Translations under genes and position numbers: made by a program
Assembly (NCBI GenBank): GCA_963974475.1
Contig: CAXBCR010000025.1
Span: forward strand, 1 to 50,616
Origin: CAJXZP01 sp963974475
GTDB taxonomy: Bacteria > Bacteroidota > Bacteroidia > Flavobacteriales_G > Salibacteraceae
Length of the DNA: 50,616 nucleotides
Direction: 5' to 3'
The notes under the pieces: model-generated
Database searches by the model: none
Told to the model about the DNA's origin: nothing
What the model saw: only the letters and a program-made list of their open reading frames with translations
Shown: positions 33,514 through 42,336 of the stretch, in pieces
Layout: every line of letters begins with the position of its first letter
Numbering within the stretch: position 1 is the stretch's first letter

Positions 33514-36123
33514 CTATCGAAGTAAGGTGAATTCACCCGTTTTTTCTACTCTAACTCCAAATTTTTGGAAAGAAGATACGTAGCTAATACGCCAAACATA
33601 ACCACCCACAGCGGCATATTCACCATTTATTCTGCCATCCCAACCAAAATTAGGGGTATTGGTTTTAAAGACTAAACTTCCAGAACGGTCATAAATCCAG
33701 AACCCGTACTCACTAAACTCTTGGTCTGTTTTAGGATAAAACTCATCGTTTCTACCATCCCCATTCGGAGTAAAAGAATTTGGAAACCACACATTCCCAC
33801 AATCTTGAAATTCTATATACACTTGATCCACGGCTGACCCACAAGCATTAAATACCTCTACATCATAAGTACCCGTTTGCGTAGCTGTGTAACTAAACCC
33901 AGTAGAACCATCTTGCCATACATAAGCCGATTCTGGAAAAGGAGAAGATGCATTTAACAAAGTAACATTTTGCCCTTCACACACATACTGGTCTGCACCT
34001 AAATCCACTACCGGAAGAACACCCGGAGAATAAAAAACGGTATCGGTTAAACCCATACAGCTCCCATCCTTGGCATCTAATCTTACCCAATATGTTCCTG
34101 TTTCAAATACGTTGGTAGTGCTTGTAGACGCACCGTTACTCCAAGTATAATCATATCCGCTAATCGAAACCTTCGGGTCAAGATTAACTAATTGTCCGTC
34201 ACAAACTACTCCATCAGGTCCTAAATCTGGAACAGCTTTAACCATTGCCAAAATTTCTACCGATCCGGTGGCAAAACATTTAGTGGCTTGGTCGGTAACA
34301 ATCACCGTAAATTTACCAAATTTGGTTGCGGTAATAATTCCAGTTGCTTCTGAGGTGTTCCACAAAAAGTTGTAACCTGCACCTCCACCAGGAAGCAAAG
34401 TGGTAGCATCTAACATTTCGCTTACCGCTTGATCTTCACAATAGGTTACGTCTGCTCCTAAATCTACCGAAGGCGATGGGTTTTCAATAATCGTTATCGC
34501 GTCTGAATTTTCACATCCATTAATATCCGAAACCGTTACGCTATAGGTGCCCGCGACACTAATTCCAAAAATTTGTCCTGTAGTTCCGTCATCCCATAAA
34601 TAAGTGGTGAAATTACCGGGGTTCAAAATTTTGGTATAGTTACTTCCTTGACAATAAAATTCATCGGCTCCAAGACTAGGAGCTGGCAATGCATTTTCGC
34701 TTACAACAATATTATCTGTATTGGAGCAATTTCTCGCATCCGTTACGGTGACGTAATAATTCATGGCCACCGCGCCAATAGACAAGGTAGTTGAAGTGGC
34801 TCCGGTACTCCAAGCATACGTGCTAAAACTTCCGGGATCTAAAACCATGGCAAATGCATCGCCTACACAATAAGCCGTATCATTTCCTAAATCAGGTACG
34901 GGCAAGGTAAAAGTTTGCAAATTCATCGTATCCGAGCTCACACATCCAAATACATCCGTAATGGTAACGGAATAATCAACATTGGCATCGGTAACTAAAC
35001 TTGGATTGGCAGGGATATTAATGGTTTGCAAGGTAGATGCATTGGACCATAAATAACTCACAATAGAATTTCCTGGATTCCCTGCATTTAAAAAGAAAGG
35101 AGCCGAGGCACATATAGTATCATCAGGCCCAAGATTCAAACTTGGCAATGGATGAATTTCTAGATGCATCGTATCTCTCGCTACACAACCATTCGCATCG
35201 GTAACGCGTACCCAAGCATCAGAAGTAGTAGTATAAGTGGCTGTTTGCATAGTGGTGGCATCACTCCATAAGTAGGCTGTAAATCCCGTTCCTGCATCCA
35301 GTGTTTTAGAACCACCCGCACATAAAGAATCATCCGCACCTATGCTAACGCTAGGCATAGTGTAATTGCTAAACACAAATTGCGCATTACCCATACACGT
35401 ATTGGTATCTTGCACCGTAACCGAATAAGTACCTGCAATATTGGTGGTTAAAGTTTGTGTGGTATCTCCCCCATTCCATGAATAGCTGCTATAACCTGCA
35501 CCTGCATCCATAGTAACGGAAGCACCAACACAGGCAATTCCTGAGGTTCCTAAATCGGGAATAGGCAATGTATCTTGCAATACCACAATAGAATCAACGC
35601 CAATACAGCCATTGGTATCAAGCACACCAACACCATATGCACCGGCAACATTCACTACCAAAGAATCGTTGGTAGTGGTTCCATCTGACCATAAATAATT
35701 GGCAAACCCAGAATTTTCATGTAATACGGTTGATGTACCTGCGCAAAATGTAGTATCTCCTACAATCATTGGAGTAGGATTATTAAATCCAGTAACGATA
35801 AAATCTAATGCACAAGCCAATGGATTTCCTCCTGTACCGATAAAAACAGTATATGTTCCTGGAGTAATTGGCGAAATAGTAGGTGTTACAGCACCATTTG
35901 ACCAGCTATAACTTGTAGCTGCGGCTGCGGTGGCATCTAAAGTAACGACTCCAGGCGTAGGTAAGCACATTTTACTATTTAGTCCTTGAGAAGGTTGTCC
36001 TGAGGCGCCAAAAAGCGTAGTACAATCTTGAGCAAACGACTCATTTACAACAAATAAGCCGAAGATTAACGCAAAGATAAACCCGACTCTTTTCACTAAA
36101 AATAAATTGATTTTTTTACTCAT
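33514..36123 (-). CDS. T9SS type-B substrate with SprB/PKD-like repeats
   Basis: 869 residues. A signal peptide (about residues 1-32, ending FVVNESFAQ) is followed by about eight repeats of roughly 75 residues. Each has an aspartate-rich start (DLGADVTYCEDQ, LGPDDTICASA), a YLWSDGTT-type core and a YSVTVTDINGCENSD-type end, as in SprB-type adhesins. The last 90 residues are a gliding-motility C-terminal (type-B sorting) domain with WFPNSFTPNGDGRNDEFYP, WIYDRSGSLVF, and WDGRINGEYAAVGGYVW. It should be secreted by T9SS and either surface-attached or released. Cys pairs recur in the repeats. The ATG at 36123 is divergent from the arsC-like gene. Confidence 0.9.
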   Translation of the reverse strand: MSKKINLFLVKRVGFIFALIFGLFVVNESFAQDCTTLFGASGQPSQGLNSKMCLPTPGVVTLDATAAAATSYSWSNGAVTPTISPITPGTYTVFIGTGGNPLACALDFIVTGFNNPTPMIVGDTTFCAGTSTVLHENSGFANYLWSDGTTTNDSLVVNVAGAYGVGVLDTNGCIGVDSIVVLQDTLPIPDLGTSGIACVGASVTMDAGAGYSSYSWNGGDTTQTLTTNIAGTYSVTVQDTNTCMGNAQFVFSNYTMPSVSIGADDSLCAGGSKTLDAGTGFTAYLWSDATTMQTATYTTTSDAWVRVTDANGCVARDTMHLEIHPLPSLNLGPDDTICASAPFFLNAGNPGNSIVSYLWSNASTLQTINIPANPSLVTDANVDYSVTITDVFGCVSSDTMNLQTFTLPVPDLGNDTAYCVGDAFAMVLDPGSFSTYAWSTGATSTTLSIGAVAMNYYVTVTDARNCSNTDNIVVSENALPAPSLGADEFYCQGSNYTKILNPGNFTTYLWDDGTTGQIFGISVAGTYSVTVSDINGCENSDAITIIENPSPSVDLGADVTYCEDQAVSEMLDATTLLPGGGAGYNFLWNTSEATGIITATKFGKFTVIVTDQATKCFATGSVEILAMVKAVPDLGPDGVVCDGQLVNLDPKVSISGYDYTWSNGASTSTTNVFETGTYWVRLDAKDGSCMGLTDTVFYSPGVLPVVDLGADQYVCEGQNVTLLNASSPFPESAYVWQDGSTGFSYTATQTGTYDVEVFNACGSAVDQVYIEFQDCGNVWFPNSFTPNGDGRNDEFYPKTDQEFSEYGFWIYDRSGSLVFKTNTPNFGWDGRINGEYAAVGGYVWRISYVSSFQKFGVRVEKTGEFTLLR

Positions 36124-36217
36124 TATTTACCAATACAATAGCTACAAAGAAAACCATTTTTCCTTATTAGTATATGAACGAGTAATCTTATTTTCGGTTG
36201 CTCATAAACTAAAAAAA

Positions 36218-36562
36218 ATGTCGTATAAAATTTACCACAATCCGAGGTGCAGCAAAAGCAGGCAAACGCTAGAAATATTGCGCGAAAATGGGATTGAACC
36301 TCAAATTATTGAATACCTAAAAGAGACTCCTACAGAGGCAGAATTAACGGAAGTTTTGCACCAGTTAAATGTTCCGGCAATTGAAATAATAAGAAAGGGG
36401 GAATCTGATTTTAAAGAAAACTTTAAAGGGAAGGATTTAACAAATACTGAATGGATTCAAGCCATGGTAAAATATCCAAAGCTAATTGAAAGACCTATTG
36501 TAATAAAAGGAAATCAAGCCATTTTGGGCAGACCGCCACAAAAAGTGCTCGAATTAATTTAG
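36218..36562 (+). CDS. ArsC family reductase (glutaredoxin-dependent arsenate reductase-like)
   Basis: 114 residues. ArsC signatures: YKIYHNPRCSKSRQTLEIL with the active-site Cys at about residue 10, IEYLKETPTEAELTEVL, LTNTEWIQAMVKYPKLIERP and the end GRPPQKVLELI. The motif HNPRCSKSR supports the arsenate-reductase branch over YffB/Spx. A longer open frame reaches back to 36107 but the ATG at 36218 fits the family. No arsenic genes are nearby, so a role in arsenate resistance is not established. Confidence 0.85.
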   Translation: MSYKIYHNPRCSKSRQTLEILRENGIEPQIIEYLKETPTEAELTEVLHQLNVPAIEIIRKGESDFKENFKGKDLTNTEWIQAMVKYPKLIERPIVIKGNQAILGRPPQKVLELI

Positions 36563-36564
36563 AC

Positions 36565-36699
36565 TTAGTCCAACTTAACGTGTTCTTCTTCTTCTTTCGC
36601 TTTTTTGAAAAGCGTTAGAGAACCAACACTAATAGCTAACAAAGTAAAGAATGCTGAAGAAGCAACAATAATGGTAATTACAAATCCTACAAATTTCAT
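36565..36699 (-). CDS. 44-residue single-span membrane protein
   Basis: Minus strand, 44 residues. An N-terminal membrane span FVGFVITIIVASSAFFTLLA (residues 3-22) is followed by a cytoplasmic tail that ends in Glu/Lys-rich KKAKEEEEHVKLD. It starts 2 bp beyond the convergent arsC-like stop. Not recognised; the high-quality span, normal codon use and absence of an alternative reading make it a plausible small gene. Confidence 0.5.
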   Translation of the reverse strand: MKFVGFVITIIVASSAFFTLLAISVGSLTLFKKAKEEEEHVKLD

Positions 36700-36807
36700 G
36701 TTTTCGGTTTTTCTTGTGCGGCCAAAGGTAGCCAATCATTTGAAAAAGCAAAATAGAATAATGAGTAAAATCATAGGAATTTAAAGCCGAGTTTTTGCCT
36801 TGGGTTG

Positions 36808-36815
36808 TACCTTTG
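36808..36815 (+). promoter_or_regulatory. -7 promoter box of fumC
   Basis: TACCTTTG matches TAnnTTTG exactly, 49 nt before the fumC ATG. Confidence 0.5.
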
Positions 36816-36864
36816 TTGCCCTAGATTTTTGATAGTAAATAAACAGATTTTAAACTACATTGAT

Positions 36865-38262
36865 ATGGATTACCGCATAGAAAAAGACACAATGGGCGAG
36901 GTAAAAGTACCTGCCGATAAATATTGGGGCGCGCAAACAGAGCGTTCTCGTAACAATTTTAAAATTGGACCCAGCGCAAGTATGCCCAACGAAATCATTA
37001 AAGGTTTTGCATACTTAAAAAAAGCGGCTGCTCATGCGAACTGCGATTTAGGCGTTTTACCAACTGATAAACGTGATTTAATTTCTACCGTATGTGATGA
37101 AATTTTAGCGGATAAACACAACGACCAATTTCCATTAGTGATTTGGCAAACCGGTTCTGGTACGCAAAGTAACATGAACATGAATGAGGTGATTGCCAAC
37201 CGTGCGCATGAAATAGCAGGTAAAAAAATTGGTGAAGGTGAAAAAACCATTCAACCGAATGATGATGTAAATAAATCACAATCTTCTAACGATACCTTCC
37301 CTACTGGGATGCATATTGCAGCTTACAAAATGATAATTGACACCACCATTCCTGGGGTAGAAAAATTGAGAGATGCGCTTCATGCAAAATCAATTGAGTT
37401 TAAGGATGTAGTCAAAATTGGACGTACCCACTTAATGGATGCCACTCCTTTAACTTTAGGTCAAGAGTTTTCGGGATATGCTTCACAATTAACACACGGT
37501 TTAAAAGCCTTAAATAACACCTTGGACCATCTTTCAGAATTAGCTTTGGGTGGTACTGCTGTAGGTACTGGATTGAATACGCCAAAAGGTTATGATGTTT
37601 TGGTGGCTAAAAAAATTGCAGAATTTTCAGGTCTTCCATTTATTACTGCTGAAAATAAATTTGAGGCACTAGCTGCCCATGATGCGATTGTAGAAACGCA
37701 TGGCGCTTTAAAACAATTGGCGGTTTCGCTTAACAAAATAGCAAACGACATTAGAATGTTGGCGTCTGGTCCGCGTTCAGGAATTGGAGAATTAAATCTT
37801 CCTGCCAACGAGCCTGGGTCTTCTATTATGCCAGGAAAAGTAAACCCAACGCAAGCCGAAGCTTTAACTATGGTTTGTGCGCAAGTAATGGGAAATGATG
37901 TAGCCATTACGGTAGGTGGCACCCAAGGTCATTATGAACTTAATGTTTTCAAACCAATGATGGCGTCCAACTTCTTAGAAAGTGCTCGCTTAATTGGTGA
38001 TGCATGTGTTTCATTTACTGATAATGCGGTAGTAGGTATTCAACCCAACTATGAAAACATTACCAAATTACTGAACAACTCATTGATGTTAGTTACAGCT
38101 TTAAATACCAAAATAGGCTATTACAAAGCGGCCGAGATTGCAAATACGGCTCACGCTAACGGAACTACTTTAAAAGAAGAAGCGGTACGTTTGGGTTATG
38201 TAACCGAAGCGGAATACGATGAATGGGTGAAACCAGAAGAAATGACTGGAAGTTTGCATTAG
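36865..38262 (+). CDS. fumC: Class II fumarate hydratase
   Basis: 465 residues. It catalyses fumarate to L-malate in the TCA cycle. Motifs: GEVKVPADKYWGAQTERSRN, WQTGSGTQSNMNMNEVIANR, VNKSQSSNDTFPTGMHIAAY, the signature GSSIMPGKVNPTQAEA (catalytic loop) and GRTHLMDATPLTLGQEFSGY. The open frame starts at 36805, but the ATG at 36865 (MDYRIEKDTMGEVKVP) agrees with the family N-terminus and with the promoter box between the two. A strong terminator follows. Confidence 0.94.
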   Translation: MDYRIEKDTMGEVKVPADKYWGAQTERSRNNFKIGPSASMPNEIIKGFAYLKKAAAHANCDLGVLPTDKRDLISTVCDEILADKHNDQFPLVIWQTGSGTQSNMNMNEVIANRAHEIAGKKIGEGEKTIQPNDDVNKSQSSNDTFPTGMHIAAYKMIIDTTIPGVEKLRDALHAKSIEFKDVVKIGRTHLMDATPLTLGQEFSGYASQLTHGLKALNNTLDHLSELALGGTAVGTGLNTPKGYDVLVAKKIAEFSGLPFITAENKFEALAAHDAIVETHGALKQLAVSLNKIANDIRMLASGPRSGIGELNLPANEPGSSIMPGKVNPTQAEALTMVCAQVMGNDVAITVGGTQGHYELNVFKPMMASNFLESARLIGDACVSFTDNAVVGIQPNYENITKLLNNSLMLVTALNTKIGYYKAAEIANTAHANGTTLKEEAVRLGYVTEAEYDEWVKPEEMTGSLH

Positions 38263-38282
38263 GCTAATTTTCAAAATACTGG

Positions 38283-38314
38283 AAGCGGAGTAATTTTAAT
38301 TGCTCCGCTTTTTT
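38283..38314 (+). terminator. Terminator after fumC
   Basis: AAGCGGAG (38283-38290) / CTCCGCTT (38303-38310) with a 12-nt loop and a T run to 38314. Confidence 0.85.
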
Positions 38315-38388
38315 GTTGCCCTACATTCTGAATGCTTCTTGGACGAATGATAGGTGTATTGGTTTTAATGCTTTTCTACAACCCTACC

Positions 38389-39477
38389 CTACAAAATTTC
38401 TTTCCCAAATTTCTTGCCGGCTTTCTTTCTTAATTCTTTGATGTCTTGCTCATATTCTTTGGCAACAATCATCAACACTCCATCGGTTTCTACTACGATA
38501 AAATTATTTAGTCCTTTGGTGGCTAAAATCCTTCCATCAGATAGGCTCACAATGTTTCCGGTTGAATTTTCCATTTGGGTCTGGCCGGAAATAATAAAAT
38601 TACCTTTTTTGTTTTCTTTAATGTGCTCCTGTAGCGAAACCCATGTACCGATATCGCTCCACCCTATATCGGTGTTGATTACCGAAACGTTATCCGCTTT
38701 TTCTAAAATGGCATAATCTACCGAAATGGAGGGACACTTGGCGTACACCTCATCAATAAAAGCACGTTCATTTGGCGTGTTATACACGTTTTCATCGGTA
38801 ACAAAATAATCCATTACTTCAGGGGCATTCTTGGCAAAACTAGCATTGATGGTTTTTAAACTCCATAAAAACATACCCGAGTTCCAGCTGTAATTTCCTT
38901 GTTCCAAATACGATTTGGCCGTAGCTAAATCTGGTTTTTCTTTAAACTGTAAAACCGGCACGGGCACTAAATCAGTATTCTTGGTTTCGCTTGCGTACTC
39001 AATATAACCATAACCGGTATTTGGTCGGTCGGGCTGAATTCCTATGGTTAAAATTTGAGGGTTATTTGTTACAAAATCAAGTCCTTTTTGCATCACCGAT
39101 TCAAACACATCGGTTTTAGAAATTAGATGGTCGGCAGGAGTTACAATCATTACCGCGTTTGGGTTTTGACTTTCTATTTTTTTAATAGCATAAGCCAAAC
39201 AAGGCGCAGTATTTCGCATACAAGGTTCTGCCAATACATTTTGCGACAGCATCAATGGCAATTGCTCCAAAACCAAATCTACATATATCGCATTAGTCAC
39301 CACCAAAATATTTTCGGCTGGAACAAAGGTGTTGAACCTGTCGAACGTTTGTTGAATCAACGTTTTGCCACTACCCAAAACATCCAAAAACTGTTTAGGT
39401 GAACTCTCTTTACTCTTTGGCCAAAAGCGACTGCCAACTCCGCCTGCCATTATTACTACGTACTGATTACTTTTCAT
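38389..39477 (-). CDS. manC: Mannose-1-phosphate guanylyltransferase
   Basis: 362 residues. It makes GDP-mannose from mannose 1-phosphate and GTP for surface sugars. N-terminal nucleotide-binding motif VVIMAGGVGSRFWPKSKESS and PKQFLDVLG; then VTPADHLI, FKEKPDLATAKSYLEQGNY and YSWNSGMFLW; IDVGWSDIGTW-like segment INTDIGWSDIGTWVSL. It lacks the C-terminal cupin isomerase domain of bifunctional enzymes. It ends in Lys-rich KELRKKAGKKFGKEIL. It follows the SprT-like gene with a 1-nt gap. Confidence 0.9.
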   Translation of the reverse strand: MKSNQYVVIMAGGVGSRFWPKSKESSPKQFLDVLGSGKTLIQQTFDRFNTFVPAENILVVTNAIYVDLVLEQLPLMLSQNVLAEPCMRNTAPCLAYAIKKIESQNPNAVMIVTPADHLISKTDVFESVMQKGLDFVTNNPQILTIGIQPDRPNTGYGYIEYASETKNTDLVPVPVLQFKEKPDLATAKSYLEQGNYSWNSGMFLWSLKTINASFAKNAPEVMDYFVTDENVYNTPNERAFIDEVYAKCPSISVDYAILEKADNVSVINTDIGWSDIGTWVSLQEHIKENKKGNFIISGQTQMENSTGNIVSLSDGRILATKGLNNFIVVETDGVLMIVAKEYEQDIKELRKKAGKKFGKEIL

Positions 39478-39478
39478 T

Positions 39479-40099
39479 CTAATTTTCTATAAAAACCTTT
39501 GCCATTCCGTGAATGGTAAATTCTCTTTTGCTTCCTAATTCTTTGCACAAATACCGTGTCCTGCGTTTTTCTCCTTTCACAAAAAGACGCCCACCGGCAT
39601 CGCCCACGGCAAATTGCGCTCCTTTCTCCAAGTCTTCTAAATACAGATCTTGGGTGTCATCGTATTTGCGTAATACGCGTGTCAAAGCTACATCACCTGC
39701 GCTACTTGCCTTCGGATTTAGAAAATAATTTTCTAACACTAATGTTATTTCTTCGGGCCACACCTGTTTACGTAAAAACGGACGGGCTATCTTGGTAAAT
39801 GTACGTTTCCATTGGGTGCCATGCGGTTTGATTCGCGTTCCGTATTTTTCAAATGCGTGCATGTGCGCAATTTCATGCAAAAAAGTGAGTAAAAACGCGT
39901 ACTTATTCAGCGTCCCATTCACACTTATATGATGCACTCCTCCTTTTCGTATAGGAAATCGGTAATCGCCATGTTTGGTTTTACGCTCATTGGTTACCCG
40001 CAATTGAAAATTGTACTCTTCAATCAAGGGCATAATTAATACGCTAGCTCTTAATGGAATATGATTTTCCAAATTCGCCAAAAAAGTATCCATTTTCAT
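39479..40099 (-). CDS. SprT-like zinc metalloprotease domain protein
   Basis: 206 residues. The SprT-like motif HEIAHMHAFEKYG provides the HExxH zinc site at about residue 72, within the family context KYAFLLTFLHEIAHMHA. The C-terminal part has CKELGSKREFTIHGMAKVFI but only one cysteine, so the usual zinc-ribbon is absent. Eukaryotic SprT proteins process DNA-protein crosslinks; the bacterial role is unclear. The ATG (40099) immediately follows the stop of the small lipoprotein gene, and manC begins 1 nt after its stop: a three-gene operon is likely. Confidence 0.82.
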   Translation of the reverse strand: MKMDTFLANLENHIPLRASVLIMPLIEEYNFQLRVTNERKTKHGDYRFPIRKGGVHHISVNGTLNKYAFLLTFLHEIAHMHAFEKYGTRIKPHGTQWKRTFTKIARPFLRKQVWPEEITLVLENYFLNPKASSAGDVALTRVLRKYDDTQDLYLEDLEKGAQFAVGDAGGRLFVKGEKRRTRYLCKELGSKREFTIHGMAKVFIEN

Positions 40100-40237
40100 T
40101 TATCGATGCGGTCTCTTTTTTTGCCAGGTGGGACATGGCGGGCTACATTTCTTTTTGGCCGCACAGCTCATCGCTAATACACCCACAAAAAGGGAAATAA
40201 ATCCAATGGCAATAATTCGTGTCAATCGCTTTTCCAT
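40100..40237 (-). CDS. 45-residue lipoprotein with cysteine-rich tail
   Basis: Minus strand, 45 residues. Signal peptide RIIAIGFISLFVGVLAMSC with a lipobox ending in Cys25, then AAKKKCSPPCPTWQKKRPHR. After cleavage the mature lipoprotein would have about 20 residues with two further cysteines in CSPPCPTW. Its stop codon directly abuts the ATG of the SprT-like gene. A family of very short C-P-T-type lipoproteins of this kind is familiar in Bacteroidetes; the function is unknown. It was found by reading the gap upstream of the SprT-like gene. Confidence 0.7.
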   Translation of the reverse strand: MEKRLTRIIAIGFISLFVGVLAMSCAAKKKCSPPCPTWQKKRPHR

Positions 40238-40409
40238 ATCCGCTCCAAATTTGGGTAAAAAAAATCATATTTCCATCCCCAACGTAATTAACCTTTCCAC
40301 ATTGCCTCTAAAAAACTATTTTCATCGATTATCGAGCGTCAGTTGCCTTATTTCTTTCGCATTACACATCCTATGCTCATTCGATTTATGCACAGCATTG
40401 CCATTCCTT

Positions 40410-40448
40410 ACAAGACTTCTGAAAAATTACTATTCATCGAACTCAGGT
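40410..40448 (+). repeat. 39-nt direct repeat, copy 1
   Basis: Same orientation as copy 2 at 40611-40649, with a single difference (A/G at the fifth position... ACAAGA vs ACAAGG). The function is unknown; it might be a dispersed repeat of this genome. Confidence 0.8.
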
Positions 40449-40610
40449 ATTAACCTAAGTTTGATAAATATCAATCTTACAGTCAGAATGTTACCATAGA
40501 GAGTAGCCCCATTATTAATAAGAAAGCCTTCTTAATAGCCATTTTTGAACAATAAAAGCCTTGAATTAACCCGTTAGTACTTCGTTTTTAATGTCCAAAA
40601 CTCACCATTT

Positions 40611-40649
40611 ACAAGGCTTCTGAAAAATTACTATTCATCGAACTCAGGT
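40611..40649 (+). repeat. 39-nt direct repeat, copy 2
   Basis: Second copy of the element at 40410-40448; it ends 84 bp before the mlaE start, so it could be part of the mlaE 5' region. Confidence 0.8.
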
Positions 40650-40733
40650 TATACGAAATTTGTGATTATTTTCGCCAATCTAAGAGATGCTGTTACCATT
40701 AAAAATAGCTAATTTGCATCTATAATTGATTGA

Positions 40734-41474
40734 ATGAAGTTTCTCTACACATTAGGTCGTTACACTCTTTTCATGGGTAAGGTTTTTTCCAAGCCTGAGA
40801 AATGGAAAATGTATCGCCAAAACGTTTTAAATGAAATGATTACTCTAGGAGTGAGTTCGCTCCCTATTGTGGCTATTATTTCATTTTTTATGGGAGCAGT
40901 TATCACTATTCAAACCGCATCCAATACCGGTGGCGGAATTATCCCTCTTTACACCGTTGGTTTTGCGGTTAGAGAATCGGTTATTTTAGAATTCTCCCCC
41001 ACCATTGTAGCGCTTATCTTGGTTGGAAAAATTGGCTCTAGTATTTCTTCTCAATTAGGCACTATGCGAGTTACCGAACAAATTGATGCCATTGAAATTA
41101 TGGGAATCAATTCGGCTAGTTTCTTGGTGCAACCTAAAATTATTGCATTAGTTCTCCTCAATCCGTTACTTATTACCGTGAGTATTTTTCTTTCTATTGG
41201 CGGTGGTTTTATTGCCGGTGTAGGAACGGGAGCTATTACTCCTTACGATTACGAATACGGTATTCAATATGATTTTGAGTCGTTTGATTATGCCTACAGC
41301 ATGATAAAATCTGTTGTATTTGGATTTATTATTACCTCCGTACCTGCCTATTTTGGCTATTACGTAAAAGGAGGCTCGGTAGAAGTGGCCAAAGCCAGTA
41401 CCACCGCAGTAGTGCAAAGTAGCATCGTTATTTTGGCCATTAATTATTTATTGACCCAATTGCTACTTTTATGA
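40734..41474 (+). CDS. mlaE: MlaE-type ABC transporter permease
   Basis: 246 residues, membrane protein of the MlaE/YrbE family, with about five helices. Family features: ITLGVSSLPIVAIISFFMGA, VIIQTASN-type segment VITIQTASNTGGGIIPLY, FSPTIVALILVGKIGSSISS, LGTMRVTEQIDAIEIMGIN and ITSVPAYFGYYVKGGSVEVA. Mla transporters move phospholipids between the membranes. The ATG at 40734 was chosen. Its stop overlaps the mlaF ATG (ATGA), so permease and ATPase are coupled. The MCE-domain partner MlaD may lie elsewhere in the genome. Confidence 0.9.
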   Translation: MKFLYTLGRYTLFMGKVFSKPEKWKMYRQNVLNEMITLGVSSLPIVAIISFFMGAVITIQTASNTGGGIIPLYTVGFAVRESVILEFSPTIVALILVGKIGSSISSQLGTMRVTEQIDAIEIMGINSASFLVQPKIIALVLLNPLLITVSIFLSIGGGFIAGVGTGAITPYDYEYGIQYDFESFDYAYSMIKSVVFGFIITSVPAYFGYYVKGGSVEVAKASTTAVVQSSIVILAINYLLTQLLLL

Positions 41475-42226
41475 TTGAGGTTAAAAATATCCACAAATCA
41501 TTTGGCGACCGAGAGGTGTTGAGCGACATTAGTTTCCAATTTGAAAAAGGCAAAAACAACCTTATAATTGGTGCCAGTGGATCGGGCAAAACCACCATTA
41601 CCAAATGCATCGTAGGGTTAGTTGAACCCAATGCGGGTGTTGTAAATTTTGATGGTCACAATTTTTGGGAAATGGACCGCAAAGAAAAGGCCCAACTGCG
41701 TCAAAGCATCGGTTTCCTTTTTCAAGGAGGTGCGCTTTTTGACTCTATGACCGTGGAAGAAAATGTGAAATTTGTGCTTCGTGTTTTTTCCAACCAAACC
41801 CAAAAAGAAATGAACGACCGCGTAGATTTTTGCCTAGATCGGGTAAACCTGCATGGTGTGAAACATCTGTATCCTGACGAGCTTTCGGGCGGTATGAAAA
41901 AACGGGTGGGGATAGCTCGCGCTATTTCAATGCAACCCAAATATTTGTTTTGTGACGAGCCCAACTCCGGACTCGACCCACAGACTTCTATTCTTATTGA
42001 CCAGCTGATTAGCGAAATTACTTACGAGTACGACATGACCACCATCGTAATTACCCACGATATGAATTCTGTGCTCGAAATTGGCGACAATATCATGTTT
42101 TTGCATCAAGGTAAAAAATCTTGGTCGGGCTCCAAAGATGATATCATGGAAACCGACTGCAAAGAACTTACCGATTTTGTGTACGCTTCTAAGTTTATGC
42201 AAGCTATTCGCGATCGGTCGAAGTAA
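41471..42226 (+). CDS. mlaF: MlaF-type ABC transporter ATP-binding protein
   Basis: 251 residues. Walker A is GASGSGKTTITKC at about residue 37, Q-loop in GFLFQGGALFDSMTVEEN (family FQ.GALFDS), signature LSGGMKKRVGIARAI, Walker B YLFCDEPNSGLDP and switch His in IVITHDMNSVL. The FQGGALFDSM segment is diagnostic of MlaF. It energises the MlaE permease encoded upstream. About 80 bp downstream lies the terminator of the tracrRNA, which could also stop mlaF transcription. Confidence 0.92.
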   Translation: MIEVKNIHKSFGDREVLSDISFQFEKGKNNLIIGASGSGKTTITKCIVGLVEPNAGVVNFDGHNFWEMDRKEKAQLRQSIGFLFQGGALFDSMTVEENVKFVLRVFSNQTQKEMNDRVDFCLDRVNLHGVKHLYPDELSGGMKKRVGIARAISMQPKYLFCDEPNSGLDPQTSILIDQLISEITYEYDMTTIVITHDMNSVLEIGDNIMFLHQGKKSWSGSKDDIMETDCKELTDFVYASKFMQAIRDRSK

Positions 42227-42251
42227 AGCGGGAAATCAAAATAAGCTCAAA

Positions 42252-42333
42252 TAAAAACGACACTTGAATTAACAAGTGCCGTAGTAAATGTTTTCACAAC
42301 GGAATAATCCTTATTGTGAATGGCTTTCAATGT
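42252..42333 (-). ncRNA. tracrRNA of the type II-C CRISPR-Cas system
   Basis: Minus strand, about 80 nt. The anti-repeat is the complement of 42313-42329: ATTGTGAATGGCTTTCA matches the first 17 nt of the crRNA-strand repeat (GTTGTGAATGGCTTTCA) at 16 of 17 positions, the first being a G-U wobble. It continues through AAGGATTATTCCGTTGTGAA and the nexus CCG...CGG, to a terminator hairpin CACTTG/CAAGTG (42261-42278) followed by five T. A -7 box TAATTTTG (42344-42337) sets a start near 42333. Within the tracr, TTCACAA and TTGTGAA can pair with each other. It is divergent from cas9. End points are inferred. Confidence 0.85.
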
Positions 42334-42336
42334 GAC

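Larger units (their letters stand above)
40238..40733. other. 496-bp gene-free region with a duplicated 39-nt element
   Basis: No coding region can be supported here. An almost identical 39-nt element (one mismatch) occurs at 40410-40448 and 40611-40649, 201 bp apart, in the same orientation; it ends ATTCATCGAACTCAGGT. About 40-50 bp after each copy a TGTTACCAT word is also repeated (about 40486 and 40690). The rest is AT-rich and lies upstream of mlaE. Confidence 0.5.
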
